NCBI GenBank assembly: GCA_905221605.1
Contig: CAJNDS010002224.1
Coordinates: 87,501 to 151,500 of the forward strand
Reading direction: 5' to 3'
Origin: Symbiodinium natans
Taxonomy: Eukaryota; Sar; Dinophyceae; Suessiales; Symbiodiniaceae
Length of the DNA stretch: 64,000 nucleotides
This document shows, piece after piece, positions 1 through 11,100 of this stretch (position 1 is its first letter; each line of letters opens with the position of its first letter). Position numbers and translations under genes: made by a program. A model generated the notes under the pieces. It searched no databases, was not told where the DNA came from, and saw only the letters and a list, made by a program, of their open reading frames with translations.

Positions 1-387
1 CTCCAGAGTGGCTTAGGGTTTAGGGTTTAGGGTTTAGGGTTTAGGGTTTAGGGTTTAGGATCTATAGGGTGTAGGCTTTGGTTTTAGGGTTTTAGGGTTG
101 TAGGGTTTTAGGGTTCTAGGGTTTTAGGGTTGTAGGGTTTAGGATGTAAGGTTTTAGGGTTTTTGGTTTCAGGGTGTAGGGCCTTAGGATTTTGGTGGCT
201 TGAGGATGTTTTGGTCTTGAGCGCTTTGGAGTACTTAGGGTTTTTTGTAAAAAGCCCGAGAGCCCTATACCCTATACCCAAAAAACCCTAAACGCCCCAC
301 GCAACCCTAAAAAACCTTAGAAACCCTAAACCCTAAGCCCTAAACCCTAAACATTAAGCCCTAAACCCTAAACCCTAAACCCTAAAC
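1..387. repeat. Mixed interstitial telomeric repeats
   Basis: TTTAGGG units at 14-60, then degenerate TTTTAGGG/TGTAGGG units to about 250, then CCCTAAA units at 290-387. The switch of strand orientation inside 400 bases shows that this is not a chromosome end. No coding island is seen. Confidence 0.9.
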
Positions 388-496
388 CCTCGAATTTCAA
401 CCCGGGGTGCGCCTCCGACACGCCGATGACTCCGGTCAGACCCTCGGCGAACACTTTCCCCAGGCCTTGCGGCTCGACTACCAGGGCTTTCAGGGA
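388..496 (-). CDS. Exon of an unrecognised protein, copy 1 (exon A)
   Basis: The minus-strand frame is open over the whole island and contains GKVFAEGLTGVIGVSEAH. The acceptor is CAAAG before TCCCTG; the donor is the telomeric repeat itself (GAGG, then GTTTAGGG). A clear homologue with GKVFAEGLTGIIGASEA lies at 26406-26467 on the same strand. Conservation at the protein level between two telomere-flanked islands is the evidence that this is coding. I do not recognise the family. It may be a 3' exon of the TIR-like gene that ends near 4.5 kb, or a separate gene. Confidence 0.6.
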
Positions 497-960
497 CTTT
501 GAAGGTTTAGGGTTTAGGGTTTAGGGTTTAGGGCTTAGGGTTTGGGGCTTAGGGCTTGGGGTTTAGGGTTTGGGGTTTAGGGTTTGGGGATTAGGGCTCT
601 AAGGGCTTAATGTCTTCGAGGGCCTTAAGGGGTTGTATAAGTTGTACAAGTGCTCAAGCCCAAACCCCATTGTAGACCCTTTGGCTAAAGGCCTCTCCTA
701 AGCAAAGTCGGCACGCCGGCAGAGTGTGCACCAAGTAGCAGGAGTTGCCCTGTACCGAAGGTTTGCTGATCAGACTCGCCCATGCGTGTTTCTGCTTTAC
801 GTGACCATCCGACCCCTCCCGCCAAAGCAAAACCCCCTAAACCCCGCTCAACCCGCTAAGCCCTAAACCCTAAACCCTAAGCCCTAAACCCTAAACCCTA
901 ATTCCTAAACCCTAAACCCTAAACCCTAAACCCTAAACCCTCAGCACAATCAAGCCCTAC
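497..960. repeat. Telomeric mosaic, intron-like
   Basis: TTTAGGG/TTTGGGG units at 505-600, about 200 bases of unique sequence, then CCCTAAA units at 838-940. In the minus-strand gene this is the order expected inside an intron. I see no coding sequence in the unique part. Confidence 0.7.
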
Positions 961-1018
961 AGCCTGAAAGCAACTGTAGCGCCGAGGTGGCCCTGAAGAG
1001 GCCCTGGTCGCAAAGCAC
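961..1018 (-). CDS. Exon of an unrecognised protein, copy 1 (exon B)
   Basis: The minus-strand reading is VLCDQGLFRATSALQLLSG. Acceptor CACGAG precedes GTGCTTTGC; a GTAGGG donor follows GGCT. The island at 28272-28343 encodes VLCDQGLFRAASALQVLSG with an AG in the same place, and nearly all differences keep the protein similar. It lies upstream of exon A in transcription order in both copies. No family was recognised. Confidence 0.65.
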
Positions 1019-1427
1019 CTCGTGCGACAGAAAGGTGCGGTTTAGGGTTTAGGGTTTAGGGTTTAGGGTTTAGGGTTTAGGGTTTAGGGCTTAGAGGTTC
1101 GGGTTTAGGGTTTAATGAGGGTCTAAGATTGCCCTCAGCCTGAACCCAGACCCACAATGTCGGTGCGGCTGGCCACAAAAGTCCCAGTTAAGGCTTGGGG
1201 TTTGAGGGTGTGTTGAGGTGTAGGACATTTGAACCCTAAACCCTGAACCCTAAAACCTAAACCCTAAACCCTATAAACCCTAAACCCTAAACCCTATTCC
1301 CTCGGGCTGGGGTTGTTGAGGTGTGGTTGTTGGTATTTAGGATGCCGGGTTTTAGGGCTCCCACCCTCAAAAACCCTAACCCCTAAACCCTAAACCCTAA
1401 ACCTAAACCCTAAACCCTAAACCCTAC
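1019..1427. repeat. Telomeric mosaic, intron-like
   Basis: TTTAGGG units at 1039-1085, a unique stretch to about 1230, then CCCTAAA units to 1425. The array ends in CCCTAC, which supplies the GTAGGG donor of the next minus-strand exon. Confidence 0.7.
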
Positions 1428-1491
1428 ATCAAAACGGTCGCCTGCCTGAGCAGAGCCTGGCTGGCGAAGTCGCACCATCGCACACAAAGCG
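1428..1491 (-). CDS. Exon of an unrecognised protein, copy 1 (exon C)
   Basis: The minus-strand reading includes AMVRLRQPGSAQAGDRFD, followed by donor GAT then GTAGGGTTTAGGG. The island at 29848-29900 encodes MVRLRSPGSAQAGLPSM on the same strand. With exons B and A it makes a colinear C-B-A series present twice in the window. The acceptor side is uncertain. The family is not recognised. Confidence 0.55.
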
Positions 1492-2464
1492 TTTTAGGGT
1501 TTTTGTGGCCTAAGTATGGTTTAGGGTTTAGGGTTTAAGGTTTAGGGTTTGGGGTTTAGGGTTGTGGATGTATGGCTCATGATGTGGGGTCTTGGGGCTA
1601 GGGGGGTGTCAGAACTTCTGGATGGGTTGAGAAGCTTGAGCGCGCCTGGAAGAACCTTGACTTGAGGGTTTAGGATTTCGGGTTTAGGGTTTAACCTCAA
1701 CGACATTGACTGCGATTAGCATGTGGCTACCACATGGTGCTTCTTCTGAGCAGCACGAGCAACACACTCAAATTTAGGGTTCGGGTTTAGGGTTTATGGT
1801 TTCGGGTGTAGGGTTTCGGGGGCATATTGGTGGGACTTGCGCGGGGTGGTCAGAAAAGATGTATGTATAACTTGTGCCCCTGCCAAAAAAAGCTGCTTCT
1901 CTCTTGGTGTCTGTCAGCAAACAAAAGCCTATAACCCTGAACCCCATAATTAACCCGAAACCCTATAACTCTAAACCCAACAACCCTAGACCCTAAAGTT
2001 TATGAGAAGGTCGGACGATGAATGGAATCCCCCTTTGCTCCCGACTTCTGAGAGCGACGAGTGGCGGCATTTGCGCGCCAATAGTCGAGTAGTGGGGCAA
2101 ACCCCAAGCTGTTTAGGGTTCAGGGTTTAGGGTTAGGGTTTAGGGTATAGGGTTTAGAGTCTAGGGTATAGGGTTTAGGGTTTCGGGCTTAAGGGTTTAG
2201 GGCTTCAGAGTTTAAGGATTGGTGGCTTACAGGGTTCCGGGTTTGGGGGTAGGCCCTAGCCCTAAACCTAAACCCTAAACCTCAAACCCAAAACCCTAAG
2301 CCCTAAACGGGCTTAAACCAGCTCACTCTCCATCACCAGCGCAGCGGAGCCCCAGGATGGGCTTGGAGTCCTCGCCGCCTGCAGATTCTGCATTTCGTGG
2401 CTTACCCTGCTTGGAGGTTCAGGGTTTACGGTTCAGGGTTCAGGGTTCAGGGTTCAGGGTTTAG

Positions 2465-2632
2465 GGTTTAGGGAATTGTGTCTGTACTTATAAGCCCCCC
2501 TAAGTCCCGTAAGTAGGAAACAAATTTTAACTGGGGTTATAAGTACTCATGAACCTCCAAGTAAGGCTCCAAATAGCCACAGACTTTAGAGCCCAATGTG
2601 GGTATTACTTGTATACTTGGAGCCCTAGGGTT
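2465..2632. mobile_element. MITE-like element, family M8 (partial)
   Basis: The sequence around GTACTCATGAACCTCCAAGTA resembles the ends of the complete element at 28532-28682 (CTACTTGGAGGTTCATG and its inverse). Telomeric repeats directly abut both sides. No protein is encoded. Confidence 0.5.
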
Positions 2633-4147
2633 TAGGGTTTAGGGAAATAGGGTTTGGGGTTTGTAGGGTTTACTGAGCTTGGAACCCTAGCAAAGATCAT
2701 CGTTTCAGCTGCTTTTGAGGAATTCTAGAACCCCAAAATGACAATTATTCCCAAGTCTGCCCAAGGAACAGGGTTTAGGGCTTGTAGGGTTTTGAATTTA
2801 GGGTTTGTAGGGTTTAGGGTTTAGGGTTTAGGGTTTAGGGTTTAGGGTTTAGGGTTTAGGGTTTAGGGTTTAGGGTTTAGTTTTGCAGGGTTTGGGAGTT
2901 GAGGGTTTTGCTGGGTCTAGGGTTGAGGGTCTAAGTTTAGGGCCTTAGGGCTGCAGGGTTCAGGGTTCAAGATTCAGGGTTCAAGATTCAGGGTTTAGGG
3001 TTTAGGGTTTAGGCTTTAGGGTTTCGGGTTTAGGGTTTAGGATTTAGGGTTTAGGGTTTCGGGTTTAGGGCTTGCACGGCGGCTTTTAAGAGTGTGCCTG
3101 TGGGGCTTAGAGGGCTTGGAGTTGAAAAAATAAGCGTCAGTTCTCCTAGTAACCAGCAATGAGTGTCCAGGGTTCAGGGTTTAGGACCGTAGTTGGGTTC
3201 TTCACCAGGGGTCACGGGTTTAGGTTTTGGGGTTTAGGTAGCTTTCTGACCCTTGTTAGAGTACCCTCCTTCGTTGTCCCACAAACATGTCCCAGAGATT
3301 AGCGGTAGAACGGCACATGTATGCCAAGGGCACATGGATGTCAAATCTCAGACAGTGGGTTGACTTACCTCTCCAAGAACCAAGGGGAAACCAAAGGTTG
3401 AGCTTCATTCTTCCTACAAAAAAGGAAACCCAAGGGGTTGAAAGTTCAACTGTGGCTAAGTAGGATCTCAGACAGCAGGTTGAGTTTCAAAAGCTCTGCC
3501 CCTTGGGGAGGTAGATGCGCGTAGGCGAAGCAGGGGAGAAGGCAGATCGGTTTAGGGTTTAGGGGTTTAGGGGTTCAGGGGTTTAGGGGTTTAGGGGTTT
3601 AGGGGTTTTAGGGGTTTAGGGGTTTAGGGGTTTAGGGGTTTAGGGTTTCGGGGATCTGGTCTCAGCACGCCATAGTCTGGCAGTTTACAACGCCCCAAAG
3701 TCATTCTTTGTCATCATGAAGGCCAAAGTACCTGCCTGCCCTTCAGAGCTTCTGGACAGCAAGCATCAGAAGTGTTGTCAACGGATGTTCGAGGTCCCGG
3801 ATAAGCAGTGACAAGGAAATCAGTGCAGATGTTCACTGACTCCCACCTGCAGCACGCGCAGCCTCATGTTGTCCAGCGCACAACAAGGAAACGACATGTC
3901 AGGACCCCTCCCGGAGATCCAAAAACTCCAACCCTGCTACACCTTTCATAACATACATGGTTCAGTTCTCTAGATTAGGGCCCCTTTTTGGGCACCCGAA
4001 AGAATAGGAGCAGCCTTAGAAAAATGACCCCAAGAGGGAACCATATTTTCGAGAAATGAACACATCGTCACATGCCAGGTGGCCCCCCCCCCCCCCCCCG
4101 ACCTCTTTGAAAGGCTCTCGATCAGCTCAAGGCACCAAGACGCCATT

Positions 4148-4211
4148 ACGGGGTACCATATTCTAATAAGGGCACCCATTTATTGGTTGGTTACTGTATA
4201 AGGGAACCCAG
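4148..4211. mobile_element. MITE-like element, family M2 (fragment)
   Basis: GGTACCATATTCTAATAAGGG followed by a GGTTACTGTATAAGGGAACC tract matches the inner part of the complete family M2 copy at 59697-59819. Both terminal inverted repeats are missing or degraded. Confidence 0.4.
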
Positions 4212-4512
4212 AGCCTAAACTCTAAAACCCCAAACCCCAAACGCTAGTTCCACGACATGACATACCAGACCCAAGAGGAACCTAGGAATAAAAAGAAAGA
4301 CGAAACCCGGACACACCCCGGGTCCTAACATAGGGACTTGGGGATCTGTCAACCCCTGAAGCCCAAAACCCAAGACCCCAAAACCGCAATCCCCCCCCCC
4401 ACCAGAAAAAAAAACAAGAAAAACCTAAACCCTAAGCCCTAAACCCTAAACCCCAAACCCCAGACCCTAAACCCCAAACCCTAAACCCTAAACCCTACAT
4501 GGAGGGGCTCAC

Positions 4513-4574
4513 CTCGGTACTCCAAGCACCTGCAGCTGCTGGCGCCCAAGCTTTGCCTGGGCCCGAAAAAGAAC
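4513..4574 (-). CDS. Exon T12 of the TIR-like gene (tentative)
   Basis: The minus-strand reading starts [18 protein letters not shown]. Acceptor GCTGAG precedes GTTCTT; donor CCGAG is followed by GTGAGC. Entry phase 0 matches the exit phase of T11. It is the most downstream exon I can tie to this gene by phase, and no family motif confirms it. Confidence 0.5.
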
Positions 4575-5009
4575 CTCAGCCGGAAGGGTCTGGAGGGGGG
4601 GGGTTGGGTTGGGTTTTGAGTTGTGGGTTGTGGGTTTTGCGTTTTGGGTTTAGGGTTTAGGGTTTAGGGTCGCTGCGAGTGCGCTTCGACCGTGATGGCC
4701 GCCTAAGCGTGGGAATTGAGGGTTTAGGGGTTTCGGCTTACAGTTTAGGGTCGGGGTAGGGAGGGGGGGGCACGGGCGGGTAGGGGTGGGGGGTGGGGAG
4801 GATGATCTAGGATTGAAGCCTTGAATGGTTGAGCATTTTTCAAGTTCGGTAGACTAAAAGACCAGAGGTCCCTCCCCCGCAAATTTAACCCAAACCCTAA
4901 ACGCTAAACCCCAAACCCGAAACCCGAAACCTCTGAAGACCTCTCGAGGACTCAGCGCCCGAGCTGCAGAGTTGTAGTCCCTAAGTCCGGGTTTTAGGTT
5001 CTACCGCCC

Positions 5010-5043
<34 letters not shown>

Positions 5044-8035
5044 ACACGCGAAGGAATCCCTCATCCCCCCACCCACTCAGCCGAAAAACTCTACAAAGTT
5101 AGACTTAAACCCCTAAATCCCTACACCCCCCAAATGCAGGGCCTGATGTCATTGGAATGTATCTTTTGGAGACTGTATGTTGCATTCGATGTAGAGATTT
5201 CGAGGAGATAAGCTTGCCTAAACCCTACACCCCAAACCCCAAACCCCAAACCCCAAACCCCAAACCCTAAACCCCAAACCCTAAACCCTAAACCCTAAAC
5301 CCACCTTTAGCAAGACGGAGTCCGGTGACCAGAGCTGCAGAATCATAAAGCCCAAGACAAGGAGGTAGCCGGTGACCCAGGCAAGGGTCAACCTTTTGTT
5401 GGAAGGGGGGGTTTAGGGGGCTTAGGGGTTTAGGGTTTAGGGTTTAGGGTTTAGGGTTGAGGGGCTTAGGGGTTGTAGGGTGTGTGGGTCAAGGGTTTAG
5501 GGTTTAGGGTTTAGGGCTAGGGTGTGGGGCTTGGGGTTGTAGAATTTGGGGGTGTATGGGGTTAGGGTGTAGAGCTAGGGTTTGAACGGGGTGGGGGAGG
5601 GTGCAAAGGCATCTACGGGCTTTCAGAGCCAAGGGAGCCTTGGCCCCCCAAAAAGGGTTTAGGGTTTAGGGTTTAGGGTTTAGGGTTTAGGGTTTAGAGT
5701 TCAGGCTTTAGGGCCCTAACCACGACTTTCAAGTCTCAGATTCTTGCGAGTACCTTTTGGGGGGGAGAGGCTTCGGGGACCCTATTAGACGAGGATAAGG
5801 GCTCAAAGGACTGTCGCCTTCGACGAATTCCAGACATGGTTCGACGAACCCTCTTTACCCTACAGTTTTATGGGTTATATCTACTAATATAGGGTAGTTG
5901 CTACTCATCGGTGGTATAGAGGGTTTGAAGGAAAACCCCAAATCCTAAACCCTGAAACCCTTCAATGGGGCTTACGGTTTAACGGTCTGGGGCGGAGAGG
6001 GCCCATTTTGATTTTGACAAACCCCGCCCGCCTCTTGCTCGCCGCAATGGCGCAGCCCCACAGAACCTAGTTCATGGTTGGGATATTACTTTAAACATAA
6101 GTATATACATATATATATTTATATTTATTTATTTATGTATTTATTGCCATTCCTCATTGAGTTTAAGTACCCCTTAAACATGAAATAACATGTTGGCCCA
6201 GAATGACAGAGGAACGCTGGAGCAGAAGAAGCCGTAGGCATAGGCGAAGCAGCTGGACACCAGGCCAAGCAGCAGCTGAACCCATGCAAGATCAGATACC
6301 TGCTCCACCTTCTACTGGGCTTTAGGGGCGTACCTTAAACCCCAAAACCCTAAACCCTTAAACCCTTAACCCTCAAACCCTCAAACCCTCAAACCCTCAA
6401 ACCCTCAAACCCTCAAACCCTCAAACTCTAAACCCTAAACCCTAAACCCTAAACCCTACGATTTAGGGAAAACCAAAGTCAGCAAGCTGCCTTGTGAAGG
6501 AGGCGCAGAAGCACTGGGAAAGTGACGGGATACGCAAGCCTGGGTTGCTGTTCAGGAACTTGTGCTCTAAACCCTCAAACCCTAACCCTCAAACCCTCAA
6601 ACCCTCAAACCCTCAAACCCTCAAACCCTCAAACCCTCAAACCCTCAAACCCTCAAACCCTCAAACCCTCAAACCCTCAAACCCTCAAACCCTCAAACGC
6701 TCAAACCCTCAAACCCTCAAACCCTCAAAACCTCAAACCCTCAAACCCTCAAACCCTCAAACCCTCAAACCCTCAAACCCTCAAACCCTCAAACCCTGAA
6801 ACCCTGAAACCCTCAAACCCTCAAACCCTAAACCCTAAACCCTAAGCCCGGAACCCTAAGCTCCCTAAGCCCTAAGCCCTAGACCCGAAACCAACAAGTT
6901 TTCCCTGCCATGGCAGCTGAATTGGCTTCCCTGAATGTCAGCCCGGAAGCAGCTGGGCAAAAAGCCAGCCGATGCCAAAGCTCGCCATCATGTGCCATTT
7001 GTTGGAGAATCCCAGGCTTTCCTTATAGGCTGGAGGGTGTTTAGGGTATGGTGTAGGGTTTAGGGTTTAGGTTTTTAGAGTGTTTAGGGTATTTATAGGG
7101 TGTTTAGGGCGTTTAAGGTATAGCTATTTAGGGCATCTAGGTCTTCGTCCAATCCAGGACTTTCCTTTCCTGCAGAGTTCTCTCGGGGGCAAAAAAGGGT
7201 TTACGACAATAAGGGAACCCTAAAATTGACCCCCAATTGTAGGATTCCCTTTTAAAGGACCCCAAGAAGGTACCCCGAATTTCGGAAACCCCCGTAGGGT
7301 TGAGGGCCTCCCTCGTTGGGGGGGGCACCCAACTTCTTTCTAGTAGTCTAACCGGAATTTTAGGGTTCATGGTTTAGGGTTCTGGAGGGGTAGGGTATAA
7401 GCCTCGAGGTAAGTCTCAGGCGATATGTCGCAGCCCTGAAAGGCCACCGGCGAGACGGAGACCGCAAAGTACGTGGACATGGGCAGGAAGCATAGGTAGC
7501 ACAAGGGCAAAGGCACGTCCCGGGTATCCCCGATGCAATCCAGGACGTTGGCGCGAAGAGGCCCTTGAACATAGCTGTTAAACCTCTCCAGCGCCGCCTC
7601 CTTCGATGACTCAGCCTCAACTGCTTCTGGATCTGGCCCAGAGGCACCCGCAACAATGACTTCAGTGTCAATCTCTGGCTTGAAATGCAAAGCAACCTGT
7701 TCTTCCACCAGCGGCCGATCCGCCTCAACAGAGCACTTGGCGTTCCGGAGGTCGAAGCTCGCCATCTGTTCGAGCATCAGCCGGTGTCCCTGAATCTTGT
7801 TTCTGAAGGAGAGAATCGTGGGCAATGCAACCGGAAGATAGCAGACGAAGTAGGGGAAGACCTCAAGAAATGCGTGGAAAAAGTCGTGCACCTCTTCCGA
7901 CGCCCCGAAGAGGACATCACCAAGCTTGATGCACTTCCTCAGAGGCTGCGAAGGAATTCAAACAAAGCTGCCATCATGTGCACCTGCAAAAAAATCAGGC
8001 TTCCTTGCTGCTAACCGAATGCCTCCTTGATACAT

Positions 8036-8105
<70 letters not shown>

Positions 8106-11100
8106 ACCCACCCCCCACCCCCACCCCCACCCCACGTTCCGGGACTCTTCTGGGCCTCTTCCCTTCGGGGGCTTCTCCTCTATAGCCTTGCCGGATGTAT
8201 TTGGCTTTTTTGTTGGAGATGTTTGAGTAATAAGGAATCGATGCTTTCGGCTCTGCAGCTCATGATTTCTGAGCCTGGGAGCTTGGCCTGCTTTAAGCAA
8301 GAAATAAAGAGGTTCATTCGAGACTGCAGTCACTGCAGACGGTTTAGGGTTAGGGTTTAGGGTGGCTCTTCGTGAAGCAGAGGCGATATTCCCTCAACCA
8401 GCTCCGGCACTCTCTAGGATTGCCTCTTCTGAAGTGAAGCATTCGGGAAATTCTGCCGGACTACTTTCCGGTATTAAACTCCCCATTTTTGGAGTGACAC
8501 CCTCCGGAAAATGGAATATCAGCACATCAACCACATAACATAATGGAGATCGCTCATGAAACAAACTTTTGGGCCAAAAATCCAGCCGAAAAAAAAACTT
8601 CTGGCATTAACGCCCGCTTTTCATAGGCTCCCCTACTACCCCTCTATACTACACCCCCCCCCCCCCCCCCGGGGGGGCGGAGTAGGGAAACCCAATGAGG
8701 ATTCTTGGTGTTACCGTGTTGCCTTGACACTCCACCACCTTGGGCTCCATGTGCCTAGTATCTGTGGGAGTTAGGGGGGGGGGGGGGGTACAAGTCAACC
8801 TAAACCCCAAACCCCAAACCCCAAACCCCAAACCCCAAACCCCAAACCCCAAACCCCAAACCCTAAACCCTAAACCCTCAACCCTAAGTTTTCTCAGCGG
8901 CCCAGATTCTTTATGACGCCTTCGAGGCCTGGACTCTCTTCCATGCAGCGAAGGAAGTTGACCCCAAGCAGATCGAGAAGAATCGAAGATAGGAGCCATG
9001 AAGGCAGCCACCTCAGTGGTTTAGGGTTTAGGGTTTAGGGTTTATAGAGTTTAGAGGATAGGAGCCATGAAGGCAGCCACCTCAGTGACATGTAAAGACT
9101 AGCCATTTAGGGTTAGGGTTTAGAGGGTTTAGGGGGTTTATAGGGTTTATAGGGTTTATAGGGTTTATAGGGTTTATAGGGTTTATAGGGTTTATAGGGT
9201 TTGTAGGGTTTGTAGGGTTCATGGGGTTGAGAGGGTTAGGGTTTTGGGTTTTTGGTTTATAGGGTACACCCTGAACTCTTAAATAAGACAACGGAAGTCT
9301 TTTAGTGTTTGGGGGAGTGTTGGGCGAGCGGGGCGGGGGGCAGGGGGGGGTTGGGGCGAACCACCTCAGAATGAGGGGAAGAAGGGTACCCCCCGAACCT
9401 TCAACCCGAAATCCCAAACCCTAAACCCTAAAGCCTACAACCCTGCAACCCTGCAACCCTACAACCCTACAACCCTAAACCCTGAATCCTAAACCCTAAA
9501 ACCTAAACCTTATACCAGATATCAGCCTTTTTAACTGAGGATATGTAAAAGTATGTAGGGCATTACGTCGGAACCTATGTAGTGAATGACGTCGGAAGTC
9601 ACGTAAATCGTTAGGGTCAAGTCGAAAAGAAGCGCAGGGTTTGCAGGCCCAGGCCTGGCACAAAGGTTTCTGTTGCCCTTCGGCTCTACAACACCGTAGA
9701 GCACCCCTTCGTCTCGAAGGCCGCCGGCATCCCCTGGCACACTTTCGCGGGCCAAAAGCGCGCCTGGAGCTGGAGATTCCAGCTTTTCGTACGCCTGGCA
9801 CAGAGGTTTCTGTGGCCTTTTGGCTCTATGTGTAGGTAGAGCCACCACACAGCGTCCCTTCGTTTCGAAGGCCGCCAGCATCCCCTGGCGCACTTTCGCG
9901 GGCCAAAAGCGCGCCTGGAGCTGGAGATTCCAGCTTTTTGCATGCCTGGCACACAGGTTTCTGTTGCCCTTTGGCTCTATAACACTGTAGAGCATCCGTT
10001 CGTTTCGAAGGCCGCCAGCATCCCCTGGCGCACTTTCGCGGGCCAAAAGCGCGCCTGGAGCTGGAGATTCCAGCTTTTCGCATGCCTGGCGCAAAGGTTT
10101 CTGTTGCCCTTTGGCTCAATAACGCCGTAGAGCATCCCTTCGTTTCGAAGGCCGCCAGCATTCTTTGGCGCACTTTCGCGGGCCAAAAGATTCTTAGACT
10201 ATGGGTAAAACGTAGCACCCATGGAATTTGTTGATTAGAGAAAAGTAGTTTCAGAACTCGTTGTGTCGAAGAACCAAAGTCTCGACTTTCAGAGGAAAGT
10301 AAAATTGTTTCTTCATAGACCACCTCCTGTTTCATCTGGAATAACCACATACTTCCATTTATGCCACGATGATCACGATGTTGTAAAGCATTCATATGGT
10401 TACATTGCAGTTGCTATATGGTGCTTTTTTGGGTGGCTGCAAAACGGTTTTAAACGGTTTTGGGGCACCGTAAATGGGGTCAAAAATCCAAAACTATTCA
10501 AAACTATTAAAAACGGTTTTAAAACGGTTTTGCCGGCACACTGGGGCGCTCCAAAACGGTTTTAAACGGTTTTGGGGCAACCCTTTTTGTACTCTTCAAG
10601 ATACACGAAAAGTGGCTCCGCAGCCAAGTTTCACCAGCCTAGAGCAACACACCTGCATAAACCCTAAACCCTAAACGACGTAAACCCTGAAACCCAGCCC
10701 CGAAGCGCAAGCCCTCCAACCAACCTTTTTAATGACCACCGCCAGGCGATGGTCATTAAACCCTAAACCCTTTCCCTTTTAAGGTGGGTTTAGGGGGTTT
10801 AAGGGTTCAGGGTTGGAGGACCTAACCCCTAAAGCCTAAGCAGCCGCACCGCGGCCGACATGGAGCAACAGTGCTTAAACCTAAGCCGCTTAGCCCAAAA
10901 TTCCTAAACCCGAGACCTAAACCCAAGGTTGGCTAAGAGCCCTGACACTGTTTAATGACCACCGTCAGGCGATCCTAGAAGCCTAAACCCCAAAACACCT
11001 AGAAACCCTAAACCCCAGCCCCGAAGCGTAGGCCCTCCAACCTTGTTAATGACCACCGCCAGGCGATGGCCATTAAACCCTAAACCCGAGCCCCAAACCC

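Larger units (their letters stand above)
1492..4512. repeat. Long telomeric mosaic with small unique islands
   Basis: Arrays in both orientations: TTTAGGG at 1517-1560, 2800-2880 and 2990-3070; an octamer TTTAGGGG block at 3548-3645; CCCTAAA at 2265-2310 and 4420-4500; a C homopolymer at 4081-4099. Two weak minus-strand exon-like islands are visible. One is near 2320-2400, with EDSKPILGLRCAGDGE followed by GTGAGC. The other is at about 3851-3885, with ALDNMRLRVLQ followed by GTGGGA. I do not annotate either as a gene. Confidence 0.6.

Noticed and set aside
6494-6845. Two Pro/Leu/Lys-rich repeat proteins
   Set aside because: They are translations of the CCCTCAAA octamer array; only a minus-strand island at 6491-6539 may be coding.
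7978-8333. Pro-rich and Gly-rich proteins
   Set aside because: Produced by a 68-base C homopolymer on either strand.
8880-9018. A + strand terminal exon ([20 protein letters not shown], then a stop)
   Set aside because: The minus strand of the same island encodes [12 protein letters not shown], which fits the TIR-like gene by motif and phase; the + frame is probably a shadow.
9019-9056. A 38 bp GT-AG mini-intron on the + strand
   Set aside because: The host gene runs on the minus strand here and no + strand gene is supported; kept only as an insertion signature.
9670-10125. Dinoflagellate spliced-leader-like stretch (CTGTTGCCCTTTGGCTCAAT) in the tandem repeat
   Set aside because: It resembles the spliced leader ending TTTTGGCTCAAG only loosely, needs a gap, lacks the exact end and is not upstream of an ORF.
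9496-10395. Several overlapping 88-189 residue proteins
   Set aside because: All cover the four 140-151 bp tandem repeats and change frame with unit length; no family match.
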